A DNA stretch of 64,000 nt from Mycobacteriales bacterium (GCA_035714365.1 DASTMB010000061.1:1-64000), one strand, 5' to 3'; shown: positions 36,228 to 45,465, numbered from the stretch's first letter. The notes: generated by a model from the sequence alone, not told the origin. A program made the numbers and translations.

Positions 36228-37226
36228 TCAGCCGACCGGCTTCGGCACCGTCTCGAACGGCCACGCCACGCCCGGCTCGTAGCAGTCGACCGTGTAGGCG
36301 CCGGTGGCGTTCACCGCGCCGTTGATCCCGGCCGCCCGGCAGCGCACGACGCCGGCCGTGCCGAGGTAGACGTTCGGGCTGTGGTTGGTCACGACGCTGG
36401 AGCCGCCGTTGGAGACCTCGGCCGTCTCGAGCACGCTCGGCTCGTCGCAGGTGAGGTGGCCCTTCACCGTCCCGGGACCGGTCGGCGCGCTCGTGGAGAA
36501 CGCCTTGGCGGTGAGGATGAACGACGCGCAGTCGTAGGCGACCTCGGGGTCGAACTTCTCCACGCACGACACCTGGATCTTCGGCGAGTACTGGATCTCG
36601 CAGGTGAACGAGCTGGCGTCGGCGTACACGCCGCTCAGCGTCATCTTCGGGAGGTTGCCGGCGTTCGTCTCGAGCGTGATGTGGCCGTACGCCGCCAGGT
36701 GGACCTGCGACTCGGTGTTGTCGAACGGGCCGGTGCAGTGCGGGTCAACCGCGTCGGTCCACCCGTCGCCGTCGTTGTCGACGCCGTCGCTGCACTCGGC
36801 GGCCGTTGCGCCCTGGGCGGTGAGGCTGTAGTTCGAGCCGGCGCCGCCGCTGGGGTCGTACTTCACGCGGATCTTGACCAGCCCGGTCTGGGGGACCGGG
36901 CACTGCGCCGGCCCGAGGCTGGTCGCGCTGCCGGTGCAGAACGGCGTCAGCGGGCAGCCCGCGCCGTAGACCTCCAGCGTGTCCGCCCCGTCCAGCGCGG
37001 TGAGGACGACGAGCCGGCCGGCGACGTTGGTGCTGTGCTCGTACCACTCCTCCGGGTTGTACGAGGCGACCGCGCCGGTGCGCGTCTGCGTGTCCATCTC
37101 CGCGGCGCCGGGCGTGCCCATCGCGTACGCGGTCGAGCAGGTGTTGGCGAGCGCGGGCGTCGCCGACACCGTCAACGCGGCGGCGACGACCACGGCGCCG
37201 AGCACCGCGTGCAGGAGCCTTCTCAT
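36228..37226 (-). CDS. Secreted protein with calcium-binding-type motif
   Basis: 332 residues; ATG 37226 with GGGAGGGA upstream. Signal peptide ends near PALANTC. The first domain (about 30-150) is beta-rich and resembles the N-terminal domain of the RCC1 protein next to it (both have a Cys-bounded LEVYGAGC or LQVYDGCG strand). A DGVDNDGDGWTDAVDPHC segment at about 160-177 is a thrombospondin-type/EF-like Ca2+ loop. The C-terminal domain is beta-rich with three Cys pairs. No enzyme motif seen. Probably a surface or matrix protein. Confidence 0.65.
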   Translation of the reverse strand: MRRLLHAVLGAVVVAAALTVSATPALANTCSTAYAMGTPGAAEMDTQTRTGAVASYNPEEWYEHSTNVAGRLVVLTALDGADTLEVYGAGCPLTPFCTGSATSLGPAQCPVPQTGLVKIRVKYDPSGGAGSNYSLTAQGATAAECSDGVDNDGDGWTDAVDPHCTGPFDNTESQVHLAAYGHITLETNAGNLPKMTLSGVYADASSFTCEIQYSPKIQVSCVEKFDPEVAYDCASFILTAKAFSTSAPTGPGTVKGHLTCDEPSVLETAEVSNGGSSVVTNHSPNVYLGTAGVVRCRAAGINGAVNATGAYTVDCYEPGVAWPFETVPKPVG

Positions 37227-37260
37227 CGTTCCCTCCCGGGACTCGTAGGGGTTCTCGCGG

Positions 37261-38436
37261 CTACGCGCGCGCGGCGTCGACGCAGGACAGCGCGTAGGCG
37301 AGGGTGGAGCGGAACATCTGCTGGGCCGCGGGGCGGCCGGCGGCGGCGCGGTCGTCGATCGGCTGCCCGGTGACGACCTGGCACCCGGCGCCGCCGGCGT
37401 AGTGACCGGCGAGCGCGACGGCGGCGCCGTTGGCTCGGGTGGCGAGCGGGTCGCCGAGCGGCTGCGCGAAGTACGACGGCCAGGGCGCCGCGAACGTGTC
37501 GAACGCCGACATGCTCCAGCCGGCCAGCGTGCCGTTGACCGCGCCGACGGTCGGGAGCTGGTTGACGTGCGTGAGGTGCGCCATGCCGGACGGCGTGACC
37601 GTGACGTCGTTGGCGAACGTGCTCGCGACCGTGAGCGGCTGCCCGGCCGTCGGCAACCACGACCACGAACTCTGGCCGGCGCTCTGGCCGTAGACGGCGA
37701 TGCCGCGCGCGTCACCCGACCGGAGCCAGGTGTCGATGTCGGCCGTGTGGGTGCCGAGCGCGCTGACCGTCGCCGCCTGCGCCTCGCTGCCGACGAGGAT
37801 CGCGTCGTAGGTGTCGAGCAGCGTGTACGGCAGCACGAGCGGGACCAGGAGGTCGTAGCAGAGCGCGTCGGCCGGGACCGTGGGCGTGGGCGGGCACGGC
37901 GGGATCTGTGCCTGCGCGAACGCCGTCGTCAGCGACGAGTTCCCGGTGTCGGCGGCGAGGATGCGCCGTGGCTGGAACTGCGCGCCCGCGACGACGACCG
38001 CCTTCTGGTTCGACTGCGGGCAGCAGTCGTCCCACGTGACGACGTACGGCGTGGGCGTCGACGTGGCCGGGTACCTCCAGGTGATGTCGATGCGGACCAG
38101 CGGGACGCTCGGGTCGGGCTGGGCCCGGCTCCACGTGAACGACGACCCGTCGCTGAACGTGCTCGTGGTCGGCGAGACGTTGCCGACGTAAGCGCCGTTG
38201 TCGATGCCGTCGGGCACCCAGCCGTACCGCGGCGTCGCCTCACCGGTGTCCCAGGAGAACGCGCCGCCGCAGCAGTTGCCGCTGTAGTTGAAGTCGACCC
38301 GCAACGTGATCTCGCCGTTGGTCGGGTTGCCGTTGACCTGGTAGGCGACCATCGCGCGGATGTGGTCGGCGGCCGCCGGCCGCGCCGTCGCGATCATCAC
38401 GAGCACGACGGCGAGCACCGTGCGCAGAACCTTCAT
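37261..38436 (-). CDS. Secreted protein, N-terminal beta domain and GATase-like C-terminal domain
   Basis: 391 residues; ATG 38436 preceded by GGGGGT. Signal peptide ends PAAADH. Residues about 25-160 are beta-rich with CC pairs (NCCGGAFSW and WDDCCPQSN). From about 170 the sequence has the alternating pattern of a ThuA/glutamine-amidotransferase-like fold (TYDAILVGSEAQA, TWLRSGDARGIAVYGQSAG, GAAVALAGHYAGGAGCQVV), with a Gly-rich turn but no convincing catalytic triad. Function unknown. It is the most upstream gene of the secreted-protein run and abuts the integrase region. Confidence 0.6.
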   Translation of the reverse strand: MKVLRTVLAVVLVMIATARPAAADHIRAMVAYQVNGNPTNGEITLRVDFNYSGNCCGGAFSWDTGEATPRYGWVPDGIDNGAYVGNVSPTTSTFSDGSSFTWSRAQPDPSVPLVRIDITWRYPATSTPTPYVVTWDDCCPQSNQKAVVVAGAQFQPRRILAADTGNSSLTTAFAQAQIPPCPPTPTVPADALCYDLLVPLVLPYTLLDTYDAILVGSEAQAATVSALGTHTADIDTWLRSGDARGIAVYGQSAGQSSWSWLPTAGQPLTVASTFANDVTVTPSGMAHLTHVNQLPTVGAVNGTLAGWSMSAFDTFAAPWPSYFAQPLGDPLATRANGAAVALAGHYAGGAGCQVVTGQPIDDRAAAGRPAAQQMFRSTLAYALSCVDAARA

Positions 38437-38510
38437 CGTGACCCCCTGCTCGTAGTCCGGGCTGGCTGCCCGGTGTTGTACGGAGCGGGGTGCGCGGTCC
38501 TTCGGTGCGG

Positions 38511-38543
38511 CTACTTCTGCCCGTGGTAGAGCTTGTCTTTCAC
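38511..38543 (-). CDS. 10-residue mini-ORF with strong ribosome binding site
   Basis: GTG at 38543 encodes MKDKLYHGQK (initiator Met from GTG) and stops at TAG. AGGGAGG lies seven bases upstream (38551-38557), a near-perfect site. It sits between the secreted-protein run and the integrase and is read away from the integrase. It could be the end of a gene cut by integration, a regulatory peptide or chance. Confidence 0.35.
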   Translation of the reverse strand: MKDKLYHGQK

Positions 38544-38589
38544 GGAAGATCCTCCCTGACCTGCGGAAACGGCGTGTCGGGATGCCTCG

Positions 38590-38609
38590 GTGGCAACACC
38601 GTGGCAACA
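38590..38609 (+). repeat. Two direct copies of GTGGCAACA upstream of the integrase
   Basis: GTGGCAACA at 38590-38598 and again at 38601-38609, an 11-base period (one helical turn), about 70 bases before the integrase start. Side-by-side copies on one DNA face fit arm-type or accessory protein sites used in recombination or in control of the integrase promoter. Confidence 0.4.
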
Positions 38610-38678
38610 ATCCTCGCCCGGCCGCCGGTTCGTGGCCCGACCCACGCACCACGGCCAACCGTAGCAAGGAGCACGGCC

Positions 38679-39908
38679 GTGACCGTCAAGAAGTGGAGCA
38701 ACGACCCGAAGGACGACCGCTACTACGTGCGGCTCTACAACCCGCAGGGCGGTCAGTACAAGAAGATCATCCGCGGAAAGCGCGCTGCCGAGCTGCACCA
38801 CGCGGAGATGAGGGCGAAGCTCGCCCGAGGCTCGGTCGCGCCGTCCTCCGCCCGCAATAAGACCGTTCACGAGCTGATGACAGCGATTCTCGACGCGAAG
38901 CCGAACCTGCGCGTCGGCACCCGCAACGGGTACGACAACACGATCCGGTTGCACATCAAGCCGGAGCTCGGCGACCTGAGGGTCCGGGAACTGGGCTACC
39001 TGACCCTTACCGGGTTCTTCGAGCGCGTCGAGAAGAACGCGGGCCGCGAAGCGCGGCGCACCGCGGAGTCGCTCGTCCGCAACATGCTCAAGGTCGCCGT
39101 TCGTGAGCGGATCATCGACCGGAGCCCCCTTGACGGGGTGCCGTTCACGCGACGGCCCCCGGTGCGGGGAGTGCCTTACGCGCCCGAGTTCGTCGATCTG
39201 GTCCGGGTCCGCGCGCATATCGCTAGGCAGCGCGTCAACGTGCTGCCCGGCGAGATCGAGATGGTCACGTGCATGCTCGACACGCTTGTCGGCTGCGGCG
39301 TGCGTATCGGCGAGCTGCTCGGCATCGCTCCCGAGGAGGACGTCGACCTCGATCGCGGGACGATCCGCATCGTGCGTCAACTCCTCTACCTCCCCAAGCG
39401 CGGGTACATCTTCGGCCCGCCCAAGACCGACGAGAGCGTCCGGACGGTCCCCGCGCCGAAGTTCGTGCTGGCGAGCATGGCGACGACCCAGCTCCGCAAC
39501 GGCCTCCGCGAGGTGACGCTGCCCTGGGCAGATCCGGACAACGCCAAGTTGGAGACGCACCGGCTTCTCTTCTACTCGTTGCGCCAGCCCGGCGCCCCGT
39601 ACATGCCGCAGGTCTTGCAGGACCGGATGGCGCGGGTCGGCAGGCGCCTCGCTCTACCGGGCGCGTTGCACCCGCACGGGTGCCGCCATCGGTACACCAC
39701 CGAGCTCGACGAGGCGGGCGTGCCGCAGGTCGTGATCGACGAGATCACCGGCCACAAGCCCGTCGGCTCGATGAGCAGGATGACCTACTCCCACTCCACT
39801 GACGCTGGCCGTGCCAAGGCGCGAGCGGCGATTCAGACCGCATGGGCTGCCGCGATCGTCAAAGCCACCGAGGCCGAAGCGCCTTCCGACCGGCGCGACG
39901 TCGGATGA
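38679..39908 (+). CDS. Tyrosine recombinase / phage-type integrase
   Basis: 409 residues from GTG 38679 (AAGGAG seven bases upstream). N-terminal arm-binding-like region (KKWSNDPKDDRYYVRLYNPQ), SAM-like core-binding domain (about 60-145), catalytic domain from about 165. All active-site residues are present: Arg209 (CGVRIGELLG), Lys249 (PPKTDESVRT), His333-x2-Arg336 (HPHGCRHRY), His359 (ITGHKP) and Tyr370 (RMTYSHS). It should therefore be active. It catalyses site-specific integration or excision of the element it lies in. Confidence 0.93.
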   Translation: MTVKKWSNDPKDDRYYVRLYNPQGGQYKKIIRGKRAAELHHAEMRAKLARGSVAPSSARNKTVHELMTAILDAKPNLRVGTRNGYDNTIRLHIKPELGDLRVRELGYLTLTGFFERVEKNAGREARRTAESLVRNMLKVAVRERIIDRSPLDGVPFTRRPPVRGVPYAPEFVDLVRVRAHIARQRVNVLPGEIEMVTCMLDTLVGCGVRIGELLGIAPEEDVDLDRGTIRIVRQLLYLPKRGYIFGPPKTDESVRTVPAPKFVLASMATTQLRNGLREVTLPWADPDNAKLETHRLLFYSLRQPGAPYMPQVLQDRMARVGRRLALPGALHPHGCRHRYTTELDEAGVPQVVIDEITGHKPVGSMSRMTYSHSTDAGRAKARAAIQTAWAAAIVKATEAEAPSDRRDVG

Positions 39909-40199
39909 GGTGAGCACGGCGAAGGGCTCGCGCCTCTCGGTTCCGTTGAGCTCCGCACGCAGTGCATTGGCCGACTTGGGTCGAGTCCGCGCGGCGCGGC
40001 ATGCCATCGCAGTAGCCGCGGATTGCGTTTGAGCTGCACGAGAGCCGACACCCCAGCTCCCCCGCCCCAACGCTCTACGGTGATGACGCACCAACTCACC
40101 CGCGACTGTCGCGGCGGTGGCGGCATCCCCGGACGCAACTGCCGGATACTGCTGGGGGCGATTCTTGCCGGTGGGCGAGCGGCAGCGTCCGTGTGTGGA

Positions 40200-41177
40200 T
40201 CAGGGCCGCGGCAGGCCGAACTCGACCCAGAGCGGGTAGTGGTCGGAGATTCGCCATGACAACTCGGTACGGGTCATGTCCCCGAGCAGGTAGGGGATGA
40301 AGTCGACGTTGCCGGCCCGATGGTCGTAACCGAGGGTGAGCCGACTGGCGAGGCCCCGGTCATCGGAGAACCAGGCGATCTGGTCGTAGAAGTGCGCGGT
40401 CTGCGCGGTGTCGAAGATTGTGCGCGGGATGGCGTTATGTTCGGCTGGCGCCCACAGGCCGTGACTGACGAACGCCTCATACAGAGGGTCACCGAGCCGG
40501 TCGATGTTGAAATCGCCGAGGACGATCAGGTTCTCGTTCCAGTCGTTGGACTTGCGCGCCCAGTCGGCGAGCCACTCCGCAATGGCGCCGAGTTCCCCCA
40601 CCCGGTCGGCTGGCTGCTTACCCCAGATGACGTGCAGCGTGACGAGGACGACGGTGGCCTCGCCGGCGGCGAAACTAACGGCGTAGGGCGTGCGGGCGAA
40701 CTGCCGATTGAACGCGTCCGCCTTGATCTTCGCGGGATCAGTCTCGACCGGAACGACGAGTTCGCACGCGAGCCCGGACGGCTTGACCCGGCGGGTGTCG
40801 AACAGGAACGCGAGCCGCTCCCCGTTACCGTCCTTGCCTTTGGTGACGTCGGTGGTCATCACCGCCCAGTGCGGCCCGAGGACGGCGAGGAGCGCGCGCA
40901 GCGCGGTCGTGTCGTCGCGGCACTCCTGCACCGCAACGATGTCGAACCGGGACACGATCTCGGCGATCGCGTGGACCGCCGCCCAGTCCCGCTTCGGCGA
41001 GTCGCCATCCTTGGAATGCCAGGACGGGGTGAGGCCACCGAACGCGCGGAGGTTCCACGTCCCGATGAGCAAATTCCGGCCGGGTGCCTTGGATGGAATC
41101 CGTGTGTCGAGGCCGGCGGCCAGTCCATCGAGTTGCTTACGTACATCGGCCGGCGGTGGGTCAATGACTGCCGCCAT
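40200..41177 (-). CDS. Endonuclease/exonuclease/phosphatase (EEP) family protein
   Basis: 325 residues, cytoplasmic (no signal peptide). EEP superfamily motifs are in order: IGTWNLRAFGG (40-48), Glu85 in VAVQECRD (metal ligand), LHVIWGKQ, GDFN with Asp222 and Asn224, and SDHYPLWVEF (311-320, catalytic Asp-His). The family cleaves phosphodiesters in nucleic acids or phospholipids with Mg2+. Similar free-standing EEP genes occur on accessory elements and in defence neighbourhoods. It is transcribed alone between the integrase and the Tad operon. Confidence 0.85.
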   Translation of the reverse strand: MAAVIDPPPADVRKQLDGLAAGLDTRIPSKAPGRNLLIGTWNLRAFGGLTPSWHSKDGDSPKRDWAAVHAIAEIVSRFDIVAVQECRDDTTALRALLAVLGPHWAVMTTDVTKGKDGNGERLAFLFDTRRVKPSGLACELVVPVETDPAKIKADAFNRQFARTPYAVSFAAGEATVVLVTLHVIWGKQPADRVGELGAIAEWLADWARKSNDWNENLIVLGDFNIDRLGDPLYEAFVSHGLWAPAEHNAIPRTIFDTAQTAHFYDQIAWFSDDRGLASRLTLGYDHRAGNVDFIPYLLGDMTRTELSWRISDHYPLWVEFGLPRP

Positions 41178-41487
41178 CGCGTGCCCTCCAAGAAATCGTT
41201 CGACGTGGACAGCTCCGGCTTCATGCCGATGTTGCCAGGTTACGTCCGGCCGCCGTCCCAGCGTTGCCTGCGGTCTGAGCGTTGGGTCGGGTACGTGACC
41301 TGCCCTAAGGCCTCAAGGCAGCGGCTTCTCGACATTCGACGAGGAGCGGCACCAATAACGGCTTTGGCACGGACACGCTGGCTGGCATCCGAGGTGGATC
41401 GCGGTGTACTCACGGCAGCGACGGCTCTCGCCAGCGGTGTCGTGTTAGCGCAGCGTCGAGTTTCACCGGCAGAACGTCGCCAACCGA
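41178..41487. other. 310-base gap between the Tad operon end and the EEP gene
   Basis: No ORF with coding character and no clear terminator hairpin were seen. It must contain the end of the Tad operon transcript and the EEP promoter. Confidence 0.4.
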
Positions 41488-44238
41488 TCAGCCGGTGCTG
41501 CGCCCGCGCGGTTGCGCCGACCGGCCTGCGCGTGCGTGCGCGACCCGCGTTGCTTCGGTCTCCGCCTCGGCGCACAGACCGGCGAGCGCTTCAGTCTCGT
41601 CGTCTGGGTCGGCGTCAATGTCGGCGAGGGCTTTGCGACACTGTCGGTAGATGCGGCTCGCGGCGTCGAACCGGCCCCGCTCAAAGTGCAGCCGCATCAG
41701 CCGCCGGTACATCTCCTCAGCGAACGGGTCGACGGCGATCGCCCGTTCCAGCGCTGTCACCGCCTCGTCCTCCCGTCCAGCAGTGGCCGCGAGTTCGGCG
41801 AGGTGCGCGAGGGCGTCCAGTGCGACACGGCGTACCTGCTCGCGCGCCGGCTCCGCCCACTCGTAGGTGAGCCCGGCGAGCAGATCGCCTTGATACAGCT
41901 CAACGGCCCGGGACAGCGCCGCGCGCTTTGTGTCGTCGTCGTTCGCGGCGCGGGCGTCGGCGAGTGCCCGCTGGAACTCCCACAAGTCGGCGGTTAACGC
42001 TGCGCGGTTGACGCGCAGCAACCCGCCTTCGTACGTCACTGCGTCGAGCTGCAGGTCGCTAGCGACCTCACGCAGCCGCCGCCGAAGCGAGCCGAAGGCG
42101 TTCCAGAACACGGTGGAGACCTGGGTGCGGCGAGTGTCCGGCTCGATCGCCTCGACGAGCTGATCTGGTGTCGCCGCGACGGGGTGCACGACGAGGTACG
42201 CGAGCAGTTCCCGGGAGCTGCGCAACAGCCCGGAACGCACTGGTTCGCCGTCGACGAGGATCGAATAGCCGCCAAGTAGCTGTGCGGCAACCCGCACGCC
42301 TGCGGCGGGCTCGTCAGCCGCCGCGACTACTTCCGCGGCCGCGTCGTCCGGCGGGGCGGCTTCATCGAGTGCGTCGTGTGCGACAGCAGGCTCGGGCCGT
42401 CCGTCGTCGGCCGGGTCCTCGACGGCTGCGGCGAGGGCGCCTAGCGCGTCGGCCGCGTCCTGCGTGGTGAGGCGGTACAACTGCGCGCCGACGAGATCCG
42501 TTGGCAGTTCGCCCGTCGCCGCGGTGATGGTGTTCGACGCGTCCGCGGTGATGACGCCGGCGTCGGCCATGGGCTGTAGGTGGAGAGCGGTGATACCGAG
42601 GCGCCGGCCCGCGCGTAGTACGGCGGTCAGGCGATCGGGCGCACTGGTGACGTCGTCGGTAACGACCAGCACGGCCGTCAGCGGCTCTTCGGGGTGATGG
42701 GCGCGGTGCTCGGTGAAATCAGGCTCGTCTTCCTGTTCCAGCAGCCTCGCGCGGGCCACAAGCTCTGTTTCGACCTCGTCCAAGGCTGTGTCAAGGTCGA
42801 CGGTGCGGCGGAGCCCGTCGAAGGGGATGACGCCGGGGAGCAGCCGGTCATACACGTCTGCGGGCATCAGAACCTTCGCGCCGAACGGCCAGCTCCGGGT
42901 GAGGAACGTCGCGAGGATCGCCCGCGCCGTGTCGAACGGCTCGGGCGCCTCGATAGTGACCGGCCCGACCGCGACCAGGTCCACGGCGATCGGCGTGTCG
43001 TCGCGGTGCGCGACCGCGACCACGCCGGGCGTGCGGTTGCTGAGCCCTTCGTAGAGCCACGGCAGTACTAGGTGCGCGAACGCGCTGCCGCCCGTCTCGA
43101 CGTCGCCCGCTGGCGCTGGTGCCGCCTCTGATGTCGCGAGTTGCAATGCCGTCGGCGGTGGGGGCGCGGTGTTGAGCGCTGCGGGTGCGGGCGGTGCGGG
43201 ATGGTAGCGGCGGCGGCGGCGAAGCCGCCGGGCGGCTGTTGCCGCCGCGACGCCGGCGAGGAACGACGCGGCGACGACCGAGCCGGATGGCAGAGCGACC
43301 GTCAAGGTGACGGCTCGTTCGTTCTCCGCGACCGCCGCATCACTGCCGACTGGCGGCGTAACGGTTGCGGCAGGCGGCGTCGCAGGATGCGGCGTCGGTC
43401 TTGAGGGGGGCACGACATCGTCGTCGCGCTGCGCCGAGCCGTCTCCGTGAGCAAGCCACGTCCCTTGCGGCGCCGACCCCTTCGCGGTCACGGGCTCGGC
43501 GACCGGCAGCCCCGTGGCGTCGGCGGGCATGAGGAGTTCCCAACCGGGCTGGATGAGGCCGGGTTCGGTGAGGGCGCCGCCGTCGGGTTGGGGTCGGCCG
43601 CGGTTGAGGTCGGCGATCTCTTCGAATCGGAGGGGGTCGCCGAGGTGTCGTCGGGCGATGTCCCACAGGGTGTCGTGGTGGCGGCCGCGGGGTTGCTGGA
43701 CGCGGTAGAGCCGGAGCGGGGCGTCCGCGTGGTCAGCGCCGCGCTGGGATGCGGGGTCGCTCTTTGCCGGCGCGGTCGCCGCGCGGGCGGGTGGCGTCGA
43801 CGTGTGGTGTGTATCGGGGATCGTCGTCGTCGCGACGGCGGCGACCATCGGAGGCGACGCGGGGATGGCACGCTCGGTTGGGTGCGCGGTGGCGGCGAGA
43901 AGGACGACGCTGGTGGCGAGTTGCCGGGCGATCCGCTGGTTGACGCGCGGACCGATGTGGAGCGGAACCCCCACTCCCCGAACGGCAACCACCAGTTCGG
44001 CCACAATCGACAGCGACAGGATCGTCCAGTAGATCCAGAGGATGATGACGATGACGCGCACCACGAGCTCATCGGGCGCCGTCGACTGAAGCGTCCGGGT
44101 CACGCTCGCGTACGTGGGAAGGTGACTAGGCCACCCAGCGATCCAGACGAGGACAGCCGGCACGACGAGGAAAATCGCGGCGAGCGCCATAAGCGCCCGT
44201 AACCCAGCGACGATCTCGGCGCGGCGCTGGGGCGTCAC
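41488..44238 (-). CDS. Membrane LysM protein with winged-helix and BTAD domains
   Basis: 916 residues, GTG start overlapping the previous stop (GTGA). Helices at about 16-36, 60-82 and 106-118; LysM domain at about 176-240 (HDTLWDIARRHLGDP, IQPGWELLMPAD); another helix near 312-330; a linker; a central alpha/beta region; then an OmpR-like winged helix (about 655-750, GYSILVDGEPVRSG, RSSRELLAYLVVHP) and a bacterial transcriptional activator domain (about 770-895). It joins wall-facing and DNA-binding-like modules on one chain. It is the last gene of the Tad operon, so it may couple pilus or wall state to transcription. Confidence 0.75.
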   Translation of the reverse strand: MTPQRRAEIVAGLRALMALAAIFLVVPAVLVWIAGWPSHLPTYASVTRTLQSTAPDELVVRVIVIILWIYWTILSLSIVAELVVAVRGVGVPLHIGPRVNQRIARQLATSVVLLAATAHPTERAIPASPPMVAAVATTTIPDTHHTSTPPARAATAPAKSDPASQRGADHADAPLRLYRVQQPRGRHHDTLWDIARRHLGDPLRFEEIADLNRGRPQPDGGALTEPGLIQPGWELLMPADATGLPVAEPVTAKGSAPQGTWLAHGDGSAQRDDDVVPPSRPTPHPATPPAATVTPPVGSDAAVAENERAVTLTVALPSGSVVAASFLAGVAAATAARRLRRRRRYHPAPPAPAALNTAPPPPTALQLATSEAAPAPAGDVETGGSAFAHLVLPWLYEGLSNRTPGVVAVAHRDDTPIAVDLVAVGPVTIEAPEPFDTARAILATFLTRSWPFGAKVLMPADVYDRLLPGVIPFDGLRRTVDLDTALDEVETELVARARLLEQEDEPDFTEHRAHHPEEPLTAVLVVTDDVTSAPDRLTAVLRAGRRLGITALHLQPMADAGVITADASNTITAATGELPTDLVGAQLYRLTTQDAADALGALAAAVEDPADDGRPEPAVAHDALDEAAPPDDAAAEVVAAADEPAAGVRVAAQLLGGYSILVDGEPVRSGLLRSSRELLAYLVVHPVAATPDQLVEAIEPDTRRTQVSTVFWNAFGSLRRRLREVASDLQLDAVTYEGGLLRVNRAALTADLWEFQRALADARAANDDDTKRAALSRAVELYQGDLLAGLTYEWAEPAREQVRRVALDALAHLAELAATAGREDEAVTALERAIAVDPFAEEMYRRLMRLHFERGRFDAASRIYRQCRKALADIDADPDDETEALAGLCAEAETEATRVAHARAGRSAQPRGRSTG

Positions 44239-44663
44239 GTCTCTGCTCCGGTGACACCTTGGACTGCGCGGGCGGTTGCGTGGCCCGTGACGTGCAGGCG
44301 CCGGATACCGACAAGCCCGAGGAGGGTCATGGGTTGGTCGTCGTCGACGGTGACTCGCACGGTGTCGCCGCTGACGTGCACGGTTCCCTGAAGACCGGCG
44401 CGGTCAAGGTATTCGCGTGCGGCCGTCGTCGCTGCGTTCGGATCGAGTCGCACCGCTCCGTTCCGGCGTAGGTCACTGATCGCGAGCGCGTTGGCTCCGG
44501 CTCGCGCCGCATTCTCGGCGGTGTTAGCCGCCCGTTGCCGCGCGGCGAGCGTGTAGCCGCCGTCGATGACGAGCCCGCAGAGAACGAGCGCCGTGAAGGA
44601 CGCGATCGCCGCGGCGACGGTGATCGACCCACGCTCGGTCTGGGGACGGGCGTTCCGGATCAC
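44235..44663 (-). CDS. TadG-like pseudopilin without Glu5
   Basis: 142 residues, GTG start overlapping the previous stop (GTGA). One N-terminal helix (TVAAAIASFTALVLCGLVI) follows a prepilin-like junction RGSITVA. The cleavage-type Gly12 is present, but the fifth residue after it is Ala instead of the Glu seen in the two TadE-like proteins encoded just upstream. The rest is extracytoplasmic. TadG-like proteins belong to the Tad pilus machine and are thought to anchor or stabilise it. Four-base overlaps on both sides. Confidence 0.65.
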   Translation of the reverse strand: MIRNARPQTERGSITVAAAIASFTALVLCGLVIDGGYTLAARQRAANTAENAARAGANALAISDLRRNGAVRLDPNAATTAAREYLDRAGLQGTVHVSGDTVRVTVDDDQPMTLLGLVGIRRLHVTGHATARAVQGVTGAET

Positions 44664-45079
44664 GAGACGCTCCGGTAACGGTCCACCGGCGCGACGGCGG
44701 TGGCGCGGAAGGTCCGGGCCGTGTTGAGCCCTGGAACAGTGATGCTGCTCGACTCCGTGAGGCAGGTGATCGACACGGAGACGGTTCCGCCGGGGCGGAA
44801 ATCGGTGAGGTCGGTGTTGATGGTGAGCGCCGTGCAGTCGAGGCTGCGGTCGGCGAGTGTTGCGGCAGCGGCGTCGTGAGCGGCGCGCTGTGCGTCGCCG
44901 TGGGTGGTTGCACGAGTCGCAGCTCGCGCCGCGTCCTGTGCGGCCGCGTCGACATCGAGTCGAGCGCGGACCAAGCCGCCGAACACGGCCATGACGAGGG
45001 CGATGACAATCGCGGGAACGGCCAGTACCGCAGCTTCGAGAGTGATCGAGCCGTTGTCGCGGCTCCGGGATCTGGTCAT
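44660..45079 (-). CDS. TadE/TadF-like pseudopilin
   Basis: 139 residues. The N-terminus DNGSITLEAAVLAVPAIVIA has a prepilin peptidase site after Gly10 with Glu15 at position +5, then one hydrophobic helix and an extracytoplasmic domain with two Cys (DCTAL, ITCLTES) likely disulfide-bonded. It would be processed and built into or next to the Flp pilus. ATG 45079 overlaps the upstream stop (ATGA). Confidence 0.78.
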   Translation of the reverse strand: MTRSRSRDNGSITLEAAVLAVPAIVIALVMAVFGGLVRARLDVDAAAQDAARAATRATTHGDAQRAAHDAAAATLADRSLDCTALTINTDLTDFRPGGTVSVSITCLTESSSITVPGLNTARTFRATAVAPVDRYRSVS

Positions 45080-45459
45080 TGGATGACCACGAATCTCTCG
45101 ACGGGACGTTCCGCGGTCTCATCGACGGTCAGGTGGATGCCCGGCAGGAGGGAGATGGCGTGCGCGTGGATCCTGACGCGGGCGGTGGTGCTTGTACGTG
45201 TTGCGCTGACGGTGACATCGGAGAGCATCGAGGAACCGAGCGCGGCGAGGTAGTCGGTGGCTCGGATTTCGCCGGCCGCGGTCGTGCCCCGTTCGACGGC
45301 GACTGCGCGAACGCCCTGGCGTGCAGCGGCTAAGGCGACGTGCTGGGCGTGCAGCCACAGTGCGGTCTCTAGTCCGAGCGCGGCGAGCATCCCCAAGGCG
45401 GGCGCGACGAAGGCCAGTTCCAGCGTCGCGGAGCCGCGATCCGGGCTCACTCGTGGCAT
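45076..45459 (-). CDS. TadE-like pseudopilin
   Basis: 127 residues. DRGSATLELAFVAPALGML gives Gly9 followed by Glu14 at +5 and a single helix, the TadE signature. The outside part is short (about 90 residues) and has no Cys. Encoded directly after the pilin gene, with 6 bases between the pilin stop and this gene's region on the opposite reading order, and coupled downstream by a 4-base overlap. Minor pilin role in Tad assembly. Confidence 0.78.
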   Translation of the reverse strand: MPRVSPDRGSATLELAFVAPALGMLAALGLETALWLHAQHVALAAARQGVRAVAVERGTTAAGEIRATDYLAALGSSMLSDVTVSATRTSTTARVRIHAHAISLLPGIHLTVDETAERPVERFVVIQ

Positions 45460-45465
45460 GGCGAG

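Noticed and set aside
34686-37373. Long plus-strand open frames opposite the RCC1 and other secreted genes
   Set aside because: Products of extreme GC bias; the minus-strand genes have signal peptides, repeats and ribosome binding sites, and these frames do not.
38461-38680. tRNA 3' end as integrase attachment site
   Set aside because: No cloverleaf or T-loop sequence could be drawn on either strand.
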